Notes: generated from the letters alone by a model not told the origin. A DNA stretch of 13,376 nucleotides from Thalassiosira profunda (GCA_036939355.1 JALLAP010000387.1:1-13376); one strand, 5' to 3'; shown: positions 1-8,070, numbered from the stretch's first letter. A program made the numbers and translations.

Positions 1-500
1 CGACGAAGGAGAGGGCCCCGCTGACGCCGGCTGTGGTCTGGCGGTGCCGCCGGTCACGGGTGTCGCGAGGGGCGAGGTTGTCCTCCAGGGCGGCGCGGAT
101 GTTGGCTCGGCGGAGCTCGTTTACTTCCTCGTCGGAGAGGTTCTCGGTCTCGGCGTCGTCGGCGCCTTCCAGCCCGGGCGGGCGGGCGACGAGGGCCTCG
201 ACGTCCTCCTTGGTGGGCTGGCCGGACGTGGAGGCGTCGAGGACATGCTGCCGCTTGAACCGGTAGAAGAGCTGTGTTGTGTGGGCAGTATTGCAATTGA
301 AGGGTGCATGAGAGAGGAGACAGCGATGTATGAGAACCGAAGCAATAAGAGAGGACGGTAGCGCAATCACCGCCGAGAGAACTCACGTTGAACGCGCTCA
401 GGGGGCGCTTGGGGCGAGGCACGCGCCTCGGAGCCGCGGCCGCGGCGGCTTGGGCGCCCCTTTGTTCGGTGCGGGCGCGGTCCGCGTCGAGGGAACTCAT
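1..500 (-). CDS. HMG-box protein, 5' part (partial, two exons in window)
   Basis: Probable DNA-binding chromatin or transcription protein in the nucleus. Exon 1 is 387-500 and exon 2 runs from 271 to the window edge, phase 0. The start is the first ATG (498-500); an open stretch upstream holds only a TTG and is closed by an in-frame TAA. Residues 1-29 are Ala/Arg-rich. The HMG-box start follows: PKRPLSAFN closes exon 1 and LFYRFKRQHVLDA opens exon 2, so the splice rebuilds helix 1. About 60 residues of acidic, helical insert follow (TKEDVEALVARPPGLEG, then SDEEVNELRRANIRAALEDN and RDTRDRRHRQ), before GALSFV, which fits the start of the next HMG helix. A canonical HMG box has only a short turn there; I recall diatom HMG proteins with this same long insert. 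The remainder of the box and the C-terminus lie outside the window. Confidence 0.82.
272..386 (-). other. Intron 1 of the HMG-box gene (115 bp)
   Basis: The donor reads GTGAGT just after the codon for Asn in LSAFN, and the acceptor reads CAACACAG before CTCTTC. Removing it joins LSAFN to LFYRFKR and restores an uninterrupted HMG-box helix 1, which is strong evidence for both sites. Confidence 0.85.
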
Positions 501-596
501 CTTCTTGGGAGCGGTCAATTCGATTGCAATGGCATGAGAAGGAGGGCAGTTGAATTATTGTGCGGGTGAAAGCACTGAGCGCGCCGATGAAGGGCC

Positions 597-637
597 GTGA
601 AGTGTGCACTCTTGTGAAGTGCACCAGTTCGCTTCAC
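597..637. repeat. GTGAAG direct and inverted short repeats
   Basis: GTGAAGTGTGCAC (597-609) is repeated as GTGAAGTGCAC (614-624), and the inverse CTTCAC follows at 632-637. The second GTGAAG and CTTCAC could form a 6-bp stem with a 12-nt loop. The repeats lie in the divergent promoter region; their function is unknown. Confidence 0.5.
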
Positions 638-797
638 CTTTGATGCCTCCTGGTGCCTGTTGAGCAGCAATTTCAACGCAGGCGAGGCTTTCTGTTGACG
701 ACACCAAAGGGCAGTTGAGTTCCGGGGCACATGATCTTCATGGCGCCAAACTTGCAGCCAACATCAGAAACAGTCTCCTGCGAAGGCTCTGTGAGAT

Positions 798-821
798 CAC
801 GTGATTTTGGGTTGTCACGTG
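798..821. promoter_or_regulatory. Paired G-boxes (CACGTG x2)
   Basis: CACGTG occurs at 798-803, inside the longer palindrome ATCACGTGAT, and again at 816-821, 18 bp apart start to start. Both lie 70-95 bp upstream of the FG-GAP gene's ATG. CACGTG is the classical target of bHLH and some bZIP factors. Use of these sites here is inferred from position and pairing only. Confidence 0.45.
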
Positions 822-891
822 TTGATGCCTTGAACAACACACCACACCCAACTTGGTCTTGGGGCGGCTGCTCGTGCCCATAAAACGCAGT

Positions 892-3645
892 ATGGCAAGT
901 GACGAAAGCGGCTTCGATCTCAGCCACGACGGAGGTGCGGAGGGGAGGGCTGACGGCGGCGAAACAGCCCCAGATGCAGCCAACGCCCCGCGAGCACAAG
1001 ATGCGAACTCGTCCTCAAACGCCCGCGGCGTCGAACACATCGACGTCGACGAGCCTCTGCACGTCGCGGCGATAGCGGCGATGCTGGAAACGACCAAGGG
1101 CCCCAAGGGAGGGGAGCGGCGGCCCGCGGGCGTGGAGCACATCGATGAGGATGCAGATTACCCCACTGGGCCCCCGTCCCCGCCCGGATCGTTTGCCTAC
1201 GCCCTCGGCGCCGGCTCCCCCAAAGGGTCTCCCCAACGGGCGCCCAAACAGGCGCCCGAGCCCGCGGGAGAAGCATCAACCGGGACGTCGGTGAGGGGGC
1301 CGGGAGGACAGGACGACGATTTGCAATTCACGACGATATCCAGCCCCAGATACCTTCAGACAATTTGGGGGGGCAGGCCCGAGGGGGCACAAGATCGGAG
1401 CGGGGGAGACGAGGAAGCCAGCGTGAACACGATCGATTTCGAGGCTTCTGAAGATGCAGCAGGAGGTAGAACCAGCGCCCCGAATGCCAGTGTCTACGCC
1501 TCCGCCGATAATGGAATCCCCGTGCAAGTAGGAGGTGATTCGGTGCCGGGCATCACGGAGGCCTACGCGGTGCACGACGAGGTCATCATGGCGGAGCCAA
1601 CAGTTCCGATGTGGAAGCAAAGGAAGGTTCGGTTGTTGCTGGCACTCTTCCTTGCTGCCCTCGCGGTGCTGGCCATTGCTCTCGGAGTGACCCTTTCGAG
1701 GGACCAGCCGCCTGTTACGCAGATGATCGGTTCTGATTCAACGCCTGCTCCGTCGATCAGCTCGCACCCCACCGTCAGCCTGGTCCCATCGTCCTCGCCC
1801 ACGGAGTGTTCAGACACGGTTGGGTCAAACAAACAGAAGATTGACTTGCTCAGTCCTGATGCTGAGGTTGTGCGGACGGCGGTGGACGGCCCCAATTTGG
1901 TCGTGGCCTACATAGTGGCGTCGAGGTACAACGAATTTGGGAAGATTGGCGACGGCGCCTTCTACATTGAGTTCTACAAACTACAGAACGAGGGGACTTG
2001 GCAACGAGTTCATTTTTCAGTCGAACGCAACCTTGATTGGAAGCTAGGATATGCGGGGTATGTGTATTTTGATTTGGCACTCTCGGGCAAGACCGCTGTT
2101 ATTGGTTTGCCATCACGAGACGATATGGAAGGTGCAGTGCACGTTTATAGAGAGAGCGGGATTGGGACATGGGAAAGAGTTGTATCGCCGGAGCCGTCCT
2201 CTCGAATTGGAGAGTGTAGATTTGGCGAGTCGGTCGACATCGATGGCGCTTTGTTGGTCGTATCGGACAAAGATGTATGTGTTCGAGAATTTGTGAGCCT
2301 TCTCACCTCCAGTCCAAATGGAGCGTATATTTTCAAGCAAGTGGGAGATGAGTGGAAAGAGGTTGCCGGGCTTGGGAACCGTGTTAGTTGGGGCAGTTTT
2401 GGCGAAATTGCTGTTGAAGGTGATACAATTGCATATGATTTCGGGGACGACCATCTCTCAGATCGCCATGTGGAAGTGTACAGCCCGCAAAACGAGAGCG
2501 CCCTCGACATTATCAAATTGCCTGAGCAATCGCATGCCAACATCAAGACATTGGCAATGAGTGGCAATCATCTTGTCTCGTCGGCTGGGCCAGAAGGATA
2601 TTGGGTTTATGATACGCCGGAAAGAGACTCTGAAATTTGGTACGAACCCGTGGAGAGCGTCCTGATCTACCAAAGGGAAGGCGCAGGGCAGCAATACACT
2701 TTGCTGCAGACATTGAACTCGTCTGACTACGATGAGGGGTTTGGGCAGGCATTCGATTTGGACGCGGATCTGTTGGTTGTTAGCAGCTCCAATCAAACAC
2801 ACATCTTCTCACAACAGCCTGATGGAGCATGGGAAGAAACTCTGACCCTTGACGAGTCGTACAGCCACTACCAACTTTCGGGTCGGACCTTGATTGCTGC
2901 AGATCAGAATGAAGTCTACTCGATGGACATTGCCGGCTGCACGCAGGCTCTACCTACACAGATGTCCTCTATTTCTTCGGCTCCTACCACTTTTGAATGC
3001 TTTTGGATCAATGTCACGATCGTCACTATGTCGAATATCAACAGCGGCTTGTGGGAGGCGGCAATTCAAACGCGCGATTTGATTGCAAGTGACTCTACCA
3101 ATATCGTGACATACAGTGACGAGACAGACGACTCCTGGGAAGATCAGCTGTGGATGGAAAAGTCCACGTGCTTGCGGCCAGGGCAGTACCAATTCACATT
3201 TCACGGGGAAGGGAGCCGCTTCACTGACAGGCATTACCGAGTGGAGTCGAATGGCCTCCTGATTGCGCAGGAGAAGGTATCTCTCTCCTACGGAGAAATC
3301 GACAACGTGCACCCGTTCGACATTCCCTTTATCGCAAGAGACGATTCTCCAACTGGGCCTCCTCTACCGCCTAGACCTGCCCCACTTACACGACCCTCGG
3401 CGACTCCGGCTCCATCAACAGAAGCAGTAGCGGCTACAGGACCGTCGCCCAAGATATGTCAAACCCGATCAGAGTGCGAGGGGCAAATGCAAAGTGGCGA
3501 ATACGTCAGCTTCTACACTGGAACATTTGCAGAAGACTTTGGTTGCTTTTCGAAGGGTGGCAATTTGTTCTGGGGCACGGGGGGGTCGGAGGAGCAAATG
3601 ACCGCAAGCCCGCTCGCCGGAGCGAAGGAGAGGGTTTGGTGCTAA
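892..3645 (+). CDS. Single-pass membrane protein with FG-GAP-like propeller ectodomain and Cys-containing C-terminal module
   Basis: A 917-residue protein without introns. The start is the first ATG in frame (892); the open frame before it has only a TTG. Residues 1-245 are acidic and low-complexity (GVEHID occurs twice) and end in EAYAVHDEV and MWKQRKVR. A hydrophobic segment follows at about 247-267 (LLLALFLAALAVLAIALG). Next come a Ser/Pro/Thr stalk (about 282-308) and a region at about 309-690 with repeats of the type 'F-x-LALSGKTAVIGL', 'FGESVDIDGALLVVS' and 'FGQAFDLDADLLVVS', typical of FG-GAP/integrin-alpha-like propeller blades. Residues about 702-817 (CFWINVTIV to NVHPFDIPF) look like a separate beta-rich domain. 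A Pro-rich linker leads to a final Cys-containing module (about 855-917: CQTRSECEGQ, GCFSKGGNLFWGTGG, ERVWC). With no N-terminal signal peptide, a type II topology is inferred, propeller outside. Ligand unknown; adhesion or surface recognition is a guess. The ER(V/L)xC ending and juxtamembrane pattern recall diatom protein families. Confidence 0.82.
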   Translation: MASDESGFDLSHDGGAEGRADGGETAPDAANAPRAQDANSSSNARGVEHIDVDEPLHVAAIAAMLETTKGPKGGERRPAGVEHIDEDADYPTGPPSPPGSFAYALGAGSPKGSPQRAPKQAPEPAGEASTGTSVRGPGGQDDDLQFTTISSPRYLQTIWGGRPEGAQDRSGGDEEASVNTIDFEASEDAAGGRTSAPNASVYASADNGIPVQVGGDSVPGITEAYAVHDEVIMAEPTVPMWKQRKVRLLLALFLAALAVLAIALGVTLSRDQPPVTQMIGSDSTPAPSISSHPTVSLVPSSSPTECSDTVGSNKQKIDLLSPDAEVVRTAVDGPNLVVAYIVASRYNEFGKIGDGAFYIEFYKLQNEGTWQRVHFSVERNLDWKLGYAGYVYFDLALSGKTAVIGLPSRDDMEGAVHVYRESGIGTWERVVSPEPSSRIGECRFGESVDIDGALLVVSDKDVCVREFVSLLTSSPNGAYIFKQVGDEWKEVAGLGNRVSWGSFGEIAVEGDTIAYDFGDDHLSDRHVEVYSPQNESALDIIKLPEQSHANIKTLAMSGNHLVSSAGPEGYWVYDTPERDSEIWYEPVESVLIYQREGAGQQYTLLQTLNSSDYDEGFGQAFDLDADLLVVSSSNQTHIFSQQPDGAWEETLTLDESYSHYQLSGRTLIAADQNEVYSMDIAGCTQALPTQMSSISSAPTTFECFWINVTIVTMSNINSGLWEAAIQTRDLIASDSTNIVTYSDETDDSWEDQLWMEKSTCLRPGQYQFTFHGEGSRFTDRHYRVESNGLLIAQEKVSLSYGEIDNVHPFDIPFIARDDSPTGPPLPPRPAPLTRPSATPAPSTEAVAATGPSPKICQTRSECEGQMQSGEYVSFYTGTFAEDFGCFSKGGNLFWGTGGSEEQMTASPLAGAKERVWC

Positions 3646-3752
3646 GTGGTCGCTACACTTGTTGATCCAATTTAAGCGAACGATGGTTCTATTGACGCCT
3701 ACTGATTACTTATCCTAAAGGTATGTGTCTGAAGGTTATGTCCAAGCCGTTG

Positions 3753-5714
3753 TCATCTCCCCTGGAGGCTCTCCTCTTCGTCTAGCGACCTCTCCAGTTC
3801 TTCTATTTCCGACGCCTGCTTTGCCAACAGGCCACGGAGTTCCCTGGCAACTTCGTCGTTGGTTTCCACTTCGGAATTGAACGTAACATTCTTTCTCTTT
3901 GGTGACAAAGAGGGGCTCTTCCACGCAGTATCGTTTTGCATGACGTCGACCGACTGCATTTCCATCACTCCTTCTGTATTTGCAAAGCCTTTTGCAGAAT
4001 CGTCCAGGTGATAGATCCTCCCCATTGCCATTGCCTGCAGCGCGCCTTGGTACAATTCTGCGTCCCAAAACGAGTCCGGATTGTGCCCCGCAAACATCGT
4101 CACCAAAGCCTCGTTATACATGGCCTGCAAAGTGCAGAGGGGAATTTCGTTGGGGACATTCCGAAACGGATTCTCCATCTCCCGGGCCACCTCGTGCAAA
4201 CCCACGAGGCACGTCACGGTCAGGAAAGTGATGATGCTCCCGATCCATAGGATGTTGGTGTACTGGTCCATCAAAAATGGGATCGCAACGACCATCGTCA
4301 TCGTGAAGAAGGCGCTCAGCTGCGCGTGCGGGAAGGGGAATGGGATGAACATGATTTGCCGGGCGTGATTGTAGCCCAACATGCCGTCGCTCAAAAACTG
4401 TGTGAGTCGACTGACGAGCGCCGAGTGCACCTCGCCCATGCTCCCCTCCACGTGCTCCCGTATAATGAATGCCTGCAACCAGTCCAGCGCCAGCTGCGCC
4501 TTCGCGTGGGGACCCCGTGCCTTTTGCAAGAATTGTATCTCCCCCGCCGAGACGCCCCCCAATACGAGCAGCGGTCGGGCGGCGTTGTATTTCGATCTCA
4601 GGTTGGGCATTCTATCGAGGCCCAGCCAGTGCTGGATGATGGTGAGGCCGTGGTAGCGGCGTTGGAATTCGCGCCGGACGTGTTTGGGCAATTGGTCCGG
4701 ATCTGATGCCGGCCACGCCGATCCCGGGTGATACATGTCCAACGGCGACTCGCTGGATTCGATGTCGTTCCGCAACGTTGATAATGCCACGGCGCACGCC
4801 AGCGACGACAGATGCGCCAATTCCTGCAAAAACAGCGGAGGCGTGCGTCCCGCGGGCCTCACCGCAAAGTTCTGGTTGGGACACCGCGAACTTGGGAATT
4901 GTTTTGTGTACAGTTCCGTCCGCTCGATCATCGACGACGACGCCCGGTCCGGGGTCGGAGCCACCACGTCCCAGTGACCGTCCAAAACGCCGCTGGGGAG
5001 CGGAGTGGTGTTCCGGAGGGGCGTGCCCAATCGTTGCAACAATACATCTCCGAGGTTGGCACTGGACAGCAAGCTCCCCGACCTCCCGCTGGCCACACTG
5101 GCGTCGTCCCCCATCAGCGTGTCCGGCCTGACAAACGTATTGCTCTCGTCGTACTCCTTCTCGCAATCGTACACGGACTTTAGTCGGTGCGATCCCCGAA
5201 AAGATTCGTGCTTGTCGTCCTGTCTCACGCGGCTCCGGGTCAGGTTCAATTTGTTGAGGTCGTCGTGGTCGAAAAAGCTGGGCGGCCGGGATCCGTCGTA
5301 ATGCTTGCTCTGCAGGTGGAAGACGGCCGCGTGCATGGTTGCGTCCATCCATTTGCTCATGAAGTGGTGGAGGGCTCCCTGCAGAGGAGTTATGGATGAA
5401 TGAGCCTCTCCCCCTGCAAATAAATTTTGTACACAAGATATGCACAAAATTGCAGTGATTGGTCAACTCACGCACGCCTCCCAATACCGCTGGTACCCAT
5501 AATTCGCCCTGAATATAATCAGGAAGCTGACGCTCGACACCAACACGCCCACCCCGTACGGATGGTCCAAATCGTCGCCCTTGTTCCACCGTAGGTCGAT
5601 GAGGAGGTAGACCAGCACGGAGAGCAGTCCGACGAGGGAGCCCTTGTAGAGGGCCGAGCCGTGGACGCGCGCGAGGAGGTTGAGGCCGTAGATGCCCTTG
5701 AAGTAGTCGATCAT
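3753..5714 (-). CDS. Bestrophin-family anion channel (two exons)
   Basis: Exon 1 is 5472-5714 and exon 2 is 3753-5378, giving 622 residues. Bestrophins are anion channels for chloride or bicarbonate; in algae some supply bicarbonate to the plastid. Exon 1 holds two membrane helices (GSLVGLLSVLVYLLIDL; GVGVLVSSVSFLIIFRANY) and the family signature GYQRYWEAC, which the splice joins to GALHHFMSKWMDATMHAAVFHLQS. A poorly conserved Ser-rich insert follows (about residues 103-255), then LFLQELAHLSSLACAVALSTLRND, then IPFPFPHAQLSAFF, two more helices (about 434-475) and the bestrophin motif REMENPFRNVPNEIPL (about 480-495). The acidic C-terminus ends in a probable short coiled coil (EIEELERSLDEEES). 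No plastid signal peptide is visible at MIDYFKG, so location is open. The stop is 107 bp from that of the convergent FG-GAP gene, so the 3' UTRs may overlap. I do not see the acidic EDDDDFE-type calcium clasp of animal bestrophins. Confidence 0.9.
5379..5471 (-). other. Bestrophin gene intron (93 bp)
   Basis: The donor GTGAGT follows YWEAC and the acceptor CTCTGCAG precedes GGAGCC (GALHH), phase 0. A second acceptor-like site, TTTATTTGCAG, lies 35 nt upstream (AG at 5414-5415). Using it puts a TAA in frame after seven codons, or shifts frame with the alternative GTGCGT donor, so the downstream AG is the one that yields a bestrophin. The intron carries a motif shared with the intron at 9540-9652. 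Confidence 0.85.
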
Positions 5715-6186
5715 TTTGTGTCAGTGGCGTCGGAGCGAGCAGGCGGGGGCGGTTATTGGTGTCAACGCAGGCGTGTCCGTCTGAATCGGTGCGCACAAGT
5801 TGGGTCCTCCGCTGCATCAGTTTCTAGCCGGCCCGCCGCCGCCCGCCAGGTGCTCGGGGCACTTGCGCCGCACGGCAGGTCCCGGCGCCCCCGCCGAGAG
5901 AGTGATGGGCCCTCGGCGGCTTCCTCGCCGCCAACACCCGGGACTTCACCGCAGAGCCTGCCGCAAAATAAAAGGAGCTCTGCCAAGCTCTGCCTGAAAG
6001 ATTTGGTGGAGGGGCGGGAAGGACGGATAGCTACGGATATTGTAGACGGGTGGAGGAACAGTGATCTGAAGGAGGCACGAGTTCGATGCAAGCAACATAG
6101 CAGGGTGGCAAAGGGTGTTGTGGCAAAGCTTTCACCTCTATGTTGCGCATTATACTTGATACTGCGAGAGCGCATTGCTTGTCGTT
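5715..6186. promoter_or_regulatory. Intergenic region upstream of the bestrophin gene
   Basis: These 472 bp lie between the BRCT gene's stop and the bestrophin start, both on the minus strand. They should hold the upstream gene's 3' UTR and the bestrophin promoter and 5' UTR. The minus-strand ORF here (about 137 codons) is Arg/Ser-rich without recognisable sequence and I do not call it. The one visible structure is a hairpin-capable repeat at 5951-5993. Confidence 0.4.
5951..5993. repeat. Perfect 7-bp inverted repeat with A-rich loop plus a direct copy
   Basis: GCAGAGC (5951-5957) and GCTCTGC (5977-5983) are exact reverse complements around a 19-nt loop containing AAAATAAAA. A second GCTCTGC follows at 5987-5993. 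It lies about 240-280 bp upstream of the bestrophin ATG. It may be a factor-binding site or chance. Confidence 0.4.
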
Positions 6187-7887
6187 CTATGCAATCCGGT
6201 TGCCGTCATCCGTGTCCAGCAGGGGGGCCGTCACATCTCGGTTGCCATCGATCGTTTCGCCGTTCAAATCAAACTGGCTTCCCGCGTCGAGAGCAAACGG
6301 CTCTCTTTCCCCTGGTAGAACCCGCCAATTACAGTCTGTAAGAGTGTGTACCACGTCGATCGTGCTCCCACTCTTTATTCCGAGAGCCCACGGCGTTTCG
6401 TTGTGATCGTATATTCTCCGCCCGTCCTCGAGCAGAAAAGTGCACTGCCTCGGAGATATCTCCTTTTTGGAGGCGTACTCGTCGAAGATTGTGGACATGG
6501 GATCCGTTGCCCTTGCCAAAAATTCGATCTCGTTCTGCGCTGCATCCCGGAGGGTGATCTGCAGAGTCTTTGGCCAAGCCTCGATCGTGTCCAAATTGCC
6601 AAGGTCCAGGGACAATGGTGTTGCGTCATCGTCATCGATCGCCTCGCCGTGGACGAGAAGATCGCATTCAGACATCACAATCCCTGCTGCCTCAAAAGTT
6701 TCCGAAAGTGGGCTGGCCATTTCAACCTCGATCGAAGTCTCGGTGCCATTCAGATCCCGAACGATGATCTCAATGCGCAGTTGAAACTGCCGATCCAACT
6801 CCGGTGCGTATCCGTGCTGCATGATATGCTCGAGCCATCCCAGCCCAACCGTGGGAATGCGCATTGCCCGCGCCGATTCGTACCCTGGCGAATCCACACT
6901 CGGGGAAATGAAATGCGTGGTTAGCGAGCAGACGCCCATTGCGTATTCGTACTCATAACACTCGGCGCCCAAGATCTTCAACCACAGGCAAATTGCTTGC
7001 GTGCATTGGCCAACGAACCCAGACACTCCAACAAACATGCGAGGCTGCTTCTCTAGCAACGGTTGGCGTTGTAAAGCGAACGGCAACGGTTGGAAGAGAC
7101 TTGGATACGCTGTAGGATTCGTCTTGATCCCTCTTTTGTTGCAAATGTGTACCCAGACACTGTTTACTGGCACGGTTTCGACGTCAGTATTCGATAGCTG
7201 TGCCAACAGCGAATCGGCATCGATGAATTCGCTGGCCTCGTCTTGGAGGCCGTCGCATACGACGTAGCAATGTTCCGCCTCCTCTTCATCGGCAAGGACC
7301 TCGTCTGTCAGAAGCGTGCCACGGTTGAGATCCGATAGGGCGATGGATTTTGCGTCCACCGGGTTGAACCCATACACTGAGTGGAGTTGCTGAGGGCCGT
7401 CCACGTTTACGAACGCGAAGAGATCTTTTCCAAAGATGTGCGCGCATTCGCCTCGCTCAATTTCATCTCCCCACGTATCCTTCGGCAAGGATCCCGACGC
7501 AGCTGCCTCGGCAAGGGAGTCGAGCTTTGCAAACCGCACCCCGCTTTCGCCGGCCGACTCCCAGTCTTCGCGCTCGAACCTCTTCAAGAAGCTGCTCCAT
7601 CGTTGTGATCGTATATCCTCCAATACCACCAACGCCTTCTCATCGCTTCGGGCCTGCCGTGCGTACGAGTTTATGTACCGCTCGAACTCTTCGTAGGTGG
7701 TGTCGTAGTAAAGCCGCGTGTGTGCCCGAACCAGATCGAGACGAACGCGTTTGAGCTGCGACCACAGTCTACGTTCTCGCAGCTCGGACGACGGAAGACG
7801 GTGGCCGGCATAGCCACAGCCGATATCGTCGTAGTCCTTCAGCAGAACGAGTCGGTATCCGTGCAACGCTCTAGCATTGAACGTCAT
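6187..7887 (-). CDS. BRCT protein with tandem C-terminal SUMO-like (Rad60-SLD-type) domains
   Basis: Uninterrupted 566-residue protein; the ATG at 7885-7887 is the first in frame, though an upstream exon cannot be excluded. The N-terminal 200 residues are unfamiliar. Residues about 205-255 resemble the end of a degenerate BRCT (VPVNSVWVHICNKRG, Trp245), followed by the linker NPTAYPSLFQPLPF, of a kind I associate with multi-BRCT proteins such as TopBP1/Dpb11. A clearer BRCT lies at about 284-362: MFVGVSGFVG, THFISPSVDSPGYESARAM, IPTVGLGWLEHIMQHG with the conserved Trp351. Two ubiquitin-fold segments follow: about 369-440 (LRIEIIVRDLNG, weaker) and about 442-516 (LQITLRDAAQNEIEFLARA, FLLEDGRRIYDHNETPWALG, GSTIDVV), the second strongly SUMO-like. 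There is no C-terminal diglycine, so it is not a conjugated modifier. Tandem SLDs define Rad60/Esc2/NIP45; BRCTs bind phosphoproteins. A nuclear DNA-damage or replication role is inferred. Confidence 0.78.
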   Translation of the reverse strand: MTFNARALHGYRLVLLKDYDDIGCGYAGHRLPSSELRERRLWSQLKRVRLDLVRAHTRLYYDTTYEEFERYINSYARQARSDEKALVVLEDIRSQRWSSFLKRFEREDWESAGESGVRFAKLDSLAEAAASGSLPKDTWGDEIERGECAHIFGKDLFAFVNVDGPQQLHSVYGFNPVDAKSIALSDLNRGTLLTDEVLADEEEAEHCYVVCDGLQDEASEFIDADSLLAQLSNTDVETVPVNSVWVHICNKRGIKTNPTAYPSLFQPLPFALQRQPLLEKQPRMFVGVSGFVGQCTQAICLWLKILGAECYEYEYAMGVCSLTTHFISPSVDSPGYESARAMRIPTVGLGWLEHIMQHGYAPELDRQFQLRIEIIVRDLNGTETSIEVEMASPLSETFEAAGIVMSECDLLVHGEAIDDDDATPLSLDLGNLDTIEAWPKTLQITLRDAAQNEIEFLARATDPMSTIFDEYASKKEISPRQCTFLLEDGRRIYDHNETPWALGIKSGSTIDVVHTLTDCNWRVLPGEREPFALDAGSQFDLNGETIDGNRDVTAPLLDTDDGNRIA

Positions 7888-7904
7888 CGTATCATCTCAA
7901 CATG

Positions 7905-8011
7905 TGGTGGAGGGCCTCGGCGCGTTTGCAATCGGAGAGAACGTGGAACTTTGCTTGTCGGCTGGCGGAGGGCCTCGCCGCGTTTGTTTGCAACCGGAGA
8001 GAACGTTGCAC
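7905..8011. repeat. Two-copy imperfect direct repeat (about 45 and 49 bp)
   Basis: Copy 1 (7905-7949) and copy 2 (7963-8011) share GGAGGGCCTCG, CGCGTTTG, CAA.CGGAGAGAACGT and a similar end. Copy 2 carries an extra TTTG-type duplication. The pair begins 18 bp upstream of the BRCT gene's ATG, so it is probably in its 5' UTR or core promoter. Confidence 0.7.
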
Positions 8012-8043
8012 GTCGGGCGCTTTTCAAAAAATGAAACCATTTC

Positions 8044-8070
8044 AAATTCATACTCATATCATATGAATTT
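8044..8070. repeat. Perfect 9-bp inverted repeat, A/T-rich
   Basis: AAATTCATA (8044-8052) and TATGAATTT (8062-8070) are exact reverse complements around the 9-nt loop CTCATATCA. The stretch is markedly A/T-richer than its surroundings. It lies about 160 bp upstream of the BRCT gene's start. Confidence 0.55.

Larger units (their letters stand above)
501..891. promoter_or_regulatory. Divergent promoter region between the HMG-box and FG-GAP genes
   Basis: These 391 bp separate two start codons that point away from each other, so the region should contain both promoters and both 5' UTRs. No ORF here is convincing. It holds a cluster of GTGAAG/CTTCAC repeats (597-637), two CACGTG boxes (798-821) and two copies of GGGCAGTTGA (544-553, 710-719). 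A short CATAAAA lies just before the start of the plus-strand gene. I see no clear TATA box for either gene. Confidence 0.55.

Noticed and set aside
501..518. Six-codon extension of the HMG-box gene from a TTG
   Set aside because: The first ATG is at 498-500; the upstream stretch has no ATG before an in-frame TAA.
602..616. Resemblance of TGTGCACTCTTGTG to the shared intron motif
   Set aside because: Only about 14 bases match, with a gap, and the A/T-rich remainder of the motif is missing.
853..891. Thirteen-codon extension of the FG-GAP gene from a TTG
   Set aside because: TTG starts are not expected in a nuclear gene, and a normal ATG follows at 892.
4612..5817. Long minus-strand ORF (about 400 codons) across the bestrophin gene
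   Set aside because: It is an Arg/Pro-rich shadow in another frame of the bestrophin exons and reads through the intron.
5762..6175. 137-codon minus-strand ORF upstream of the bestrophin gene
   Set aside because: There is no recognisable sequence, its makeup is Arg/Ser-rich, and it lies where a promoter and UTR are expected.
5661..6341. 226-codon plus-strand ORF
   Set aside because: It overlaps the antisense of two well-supported genes and shows no domain.
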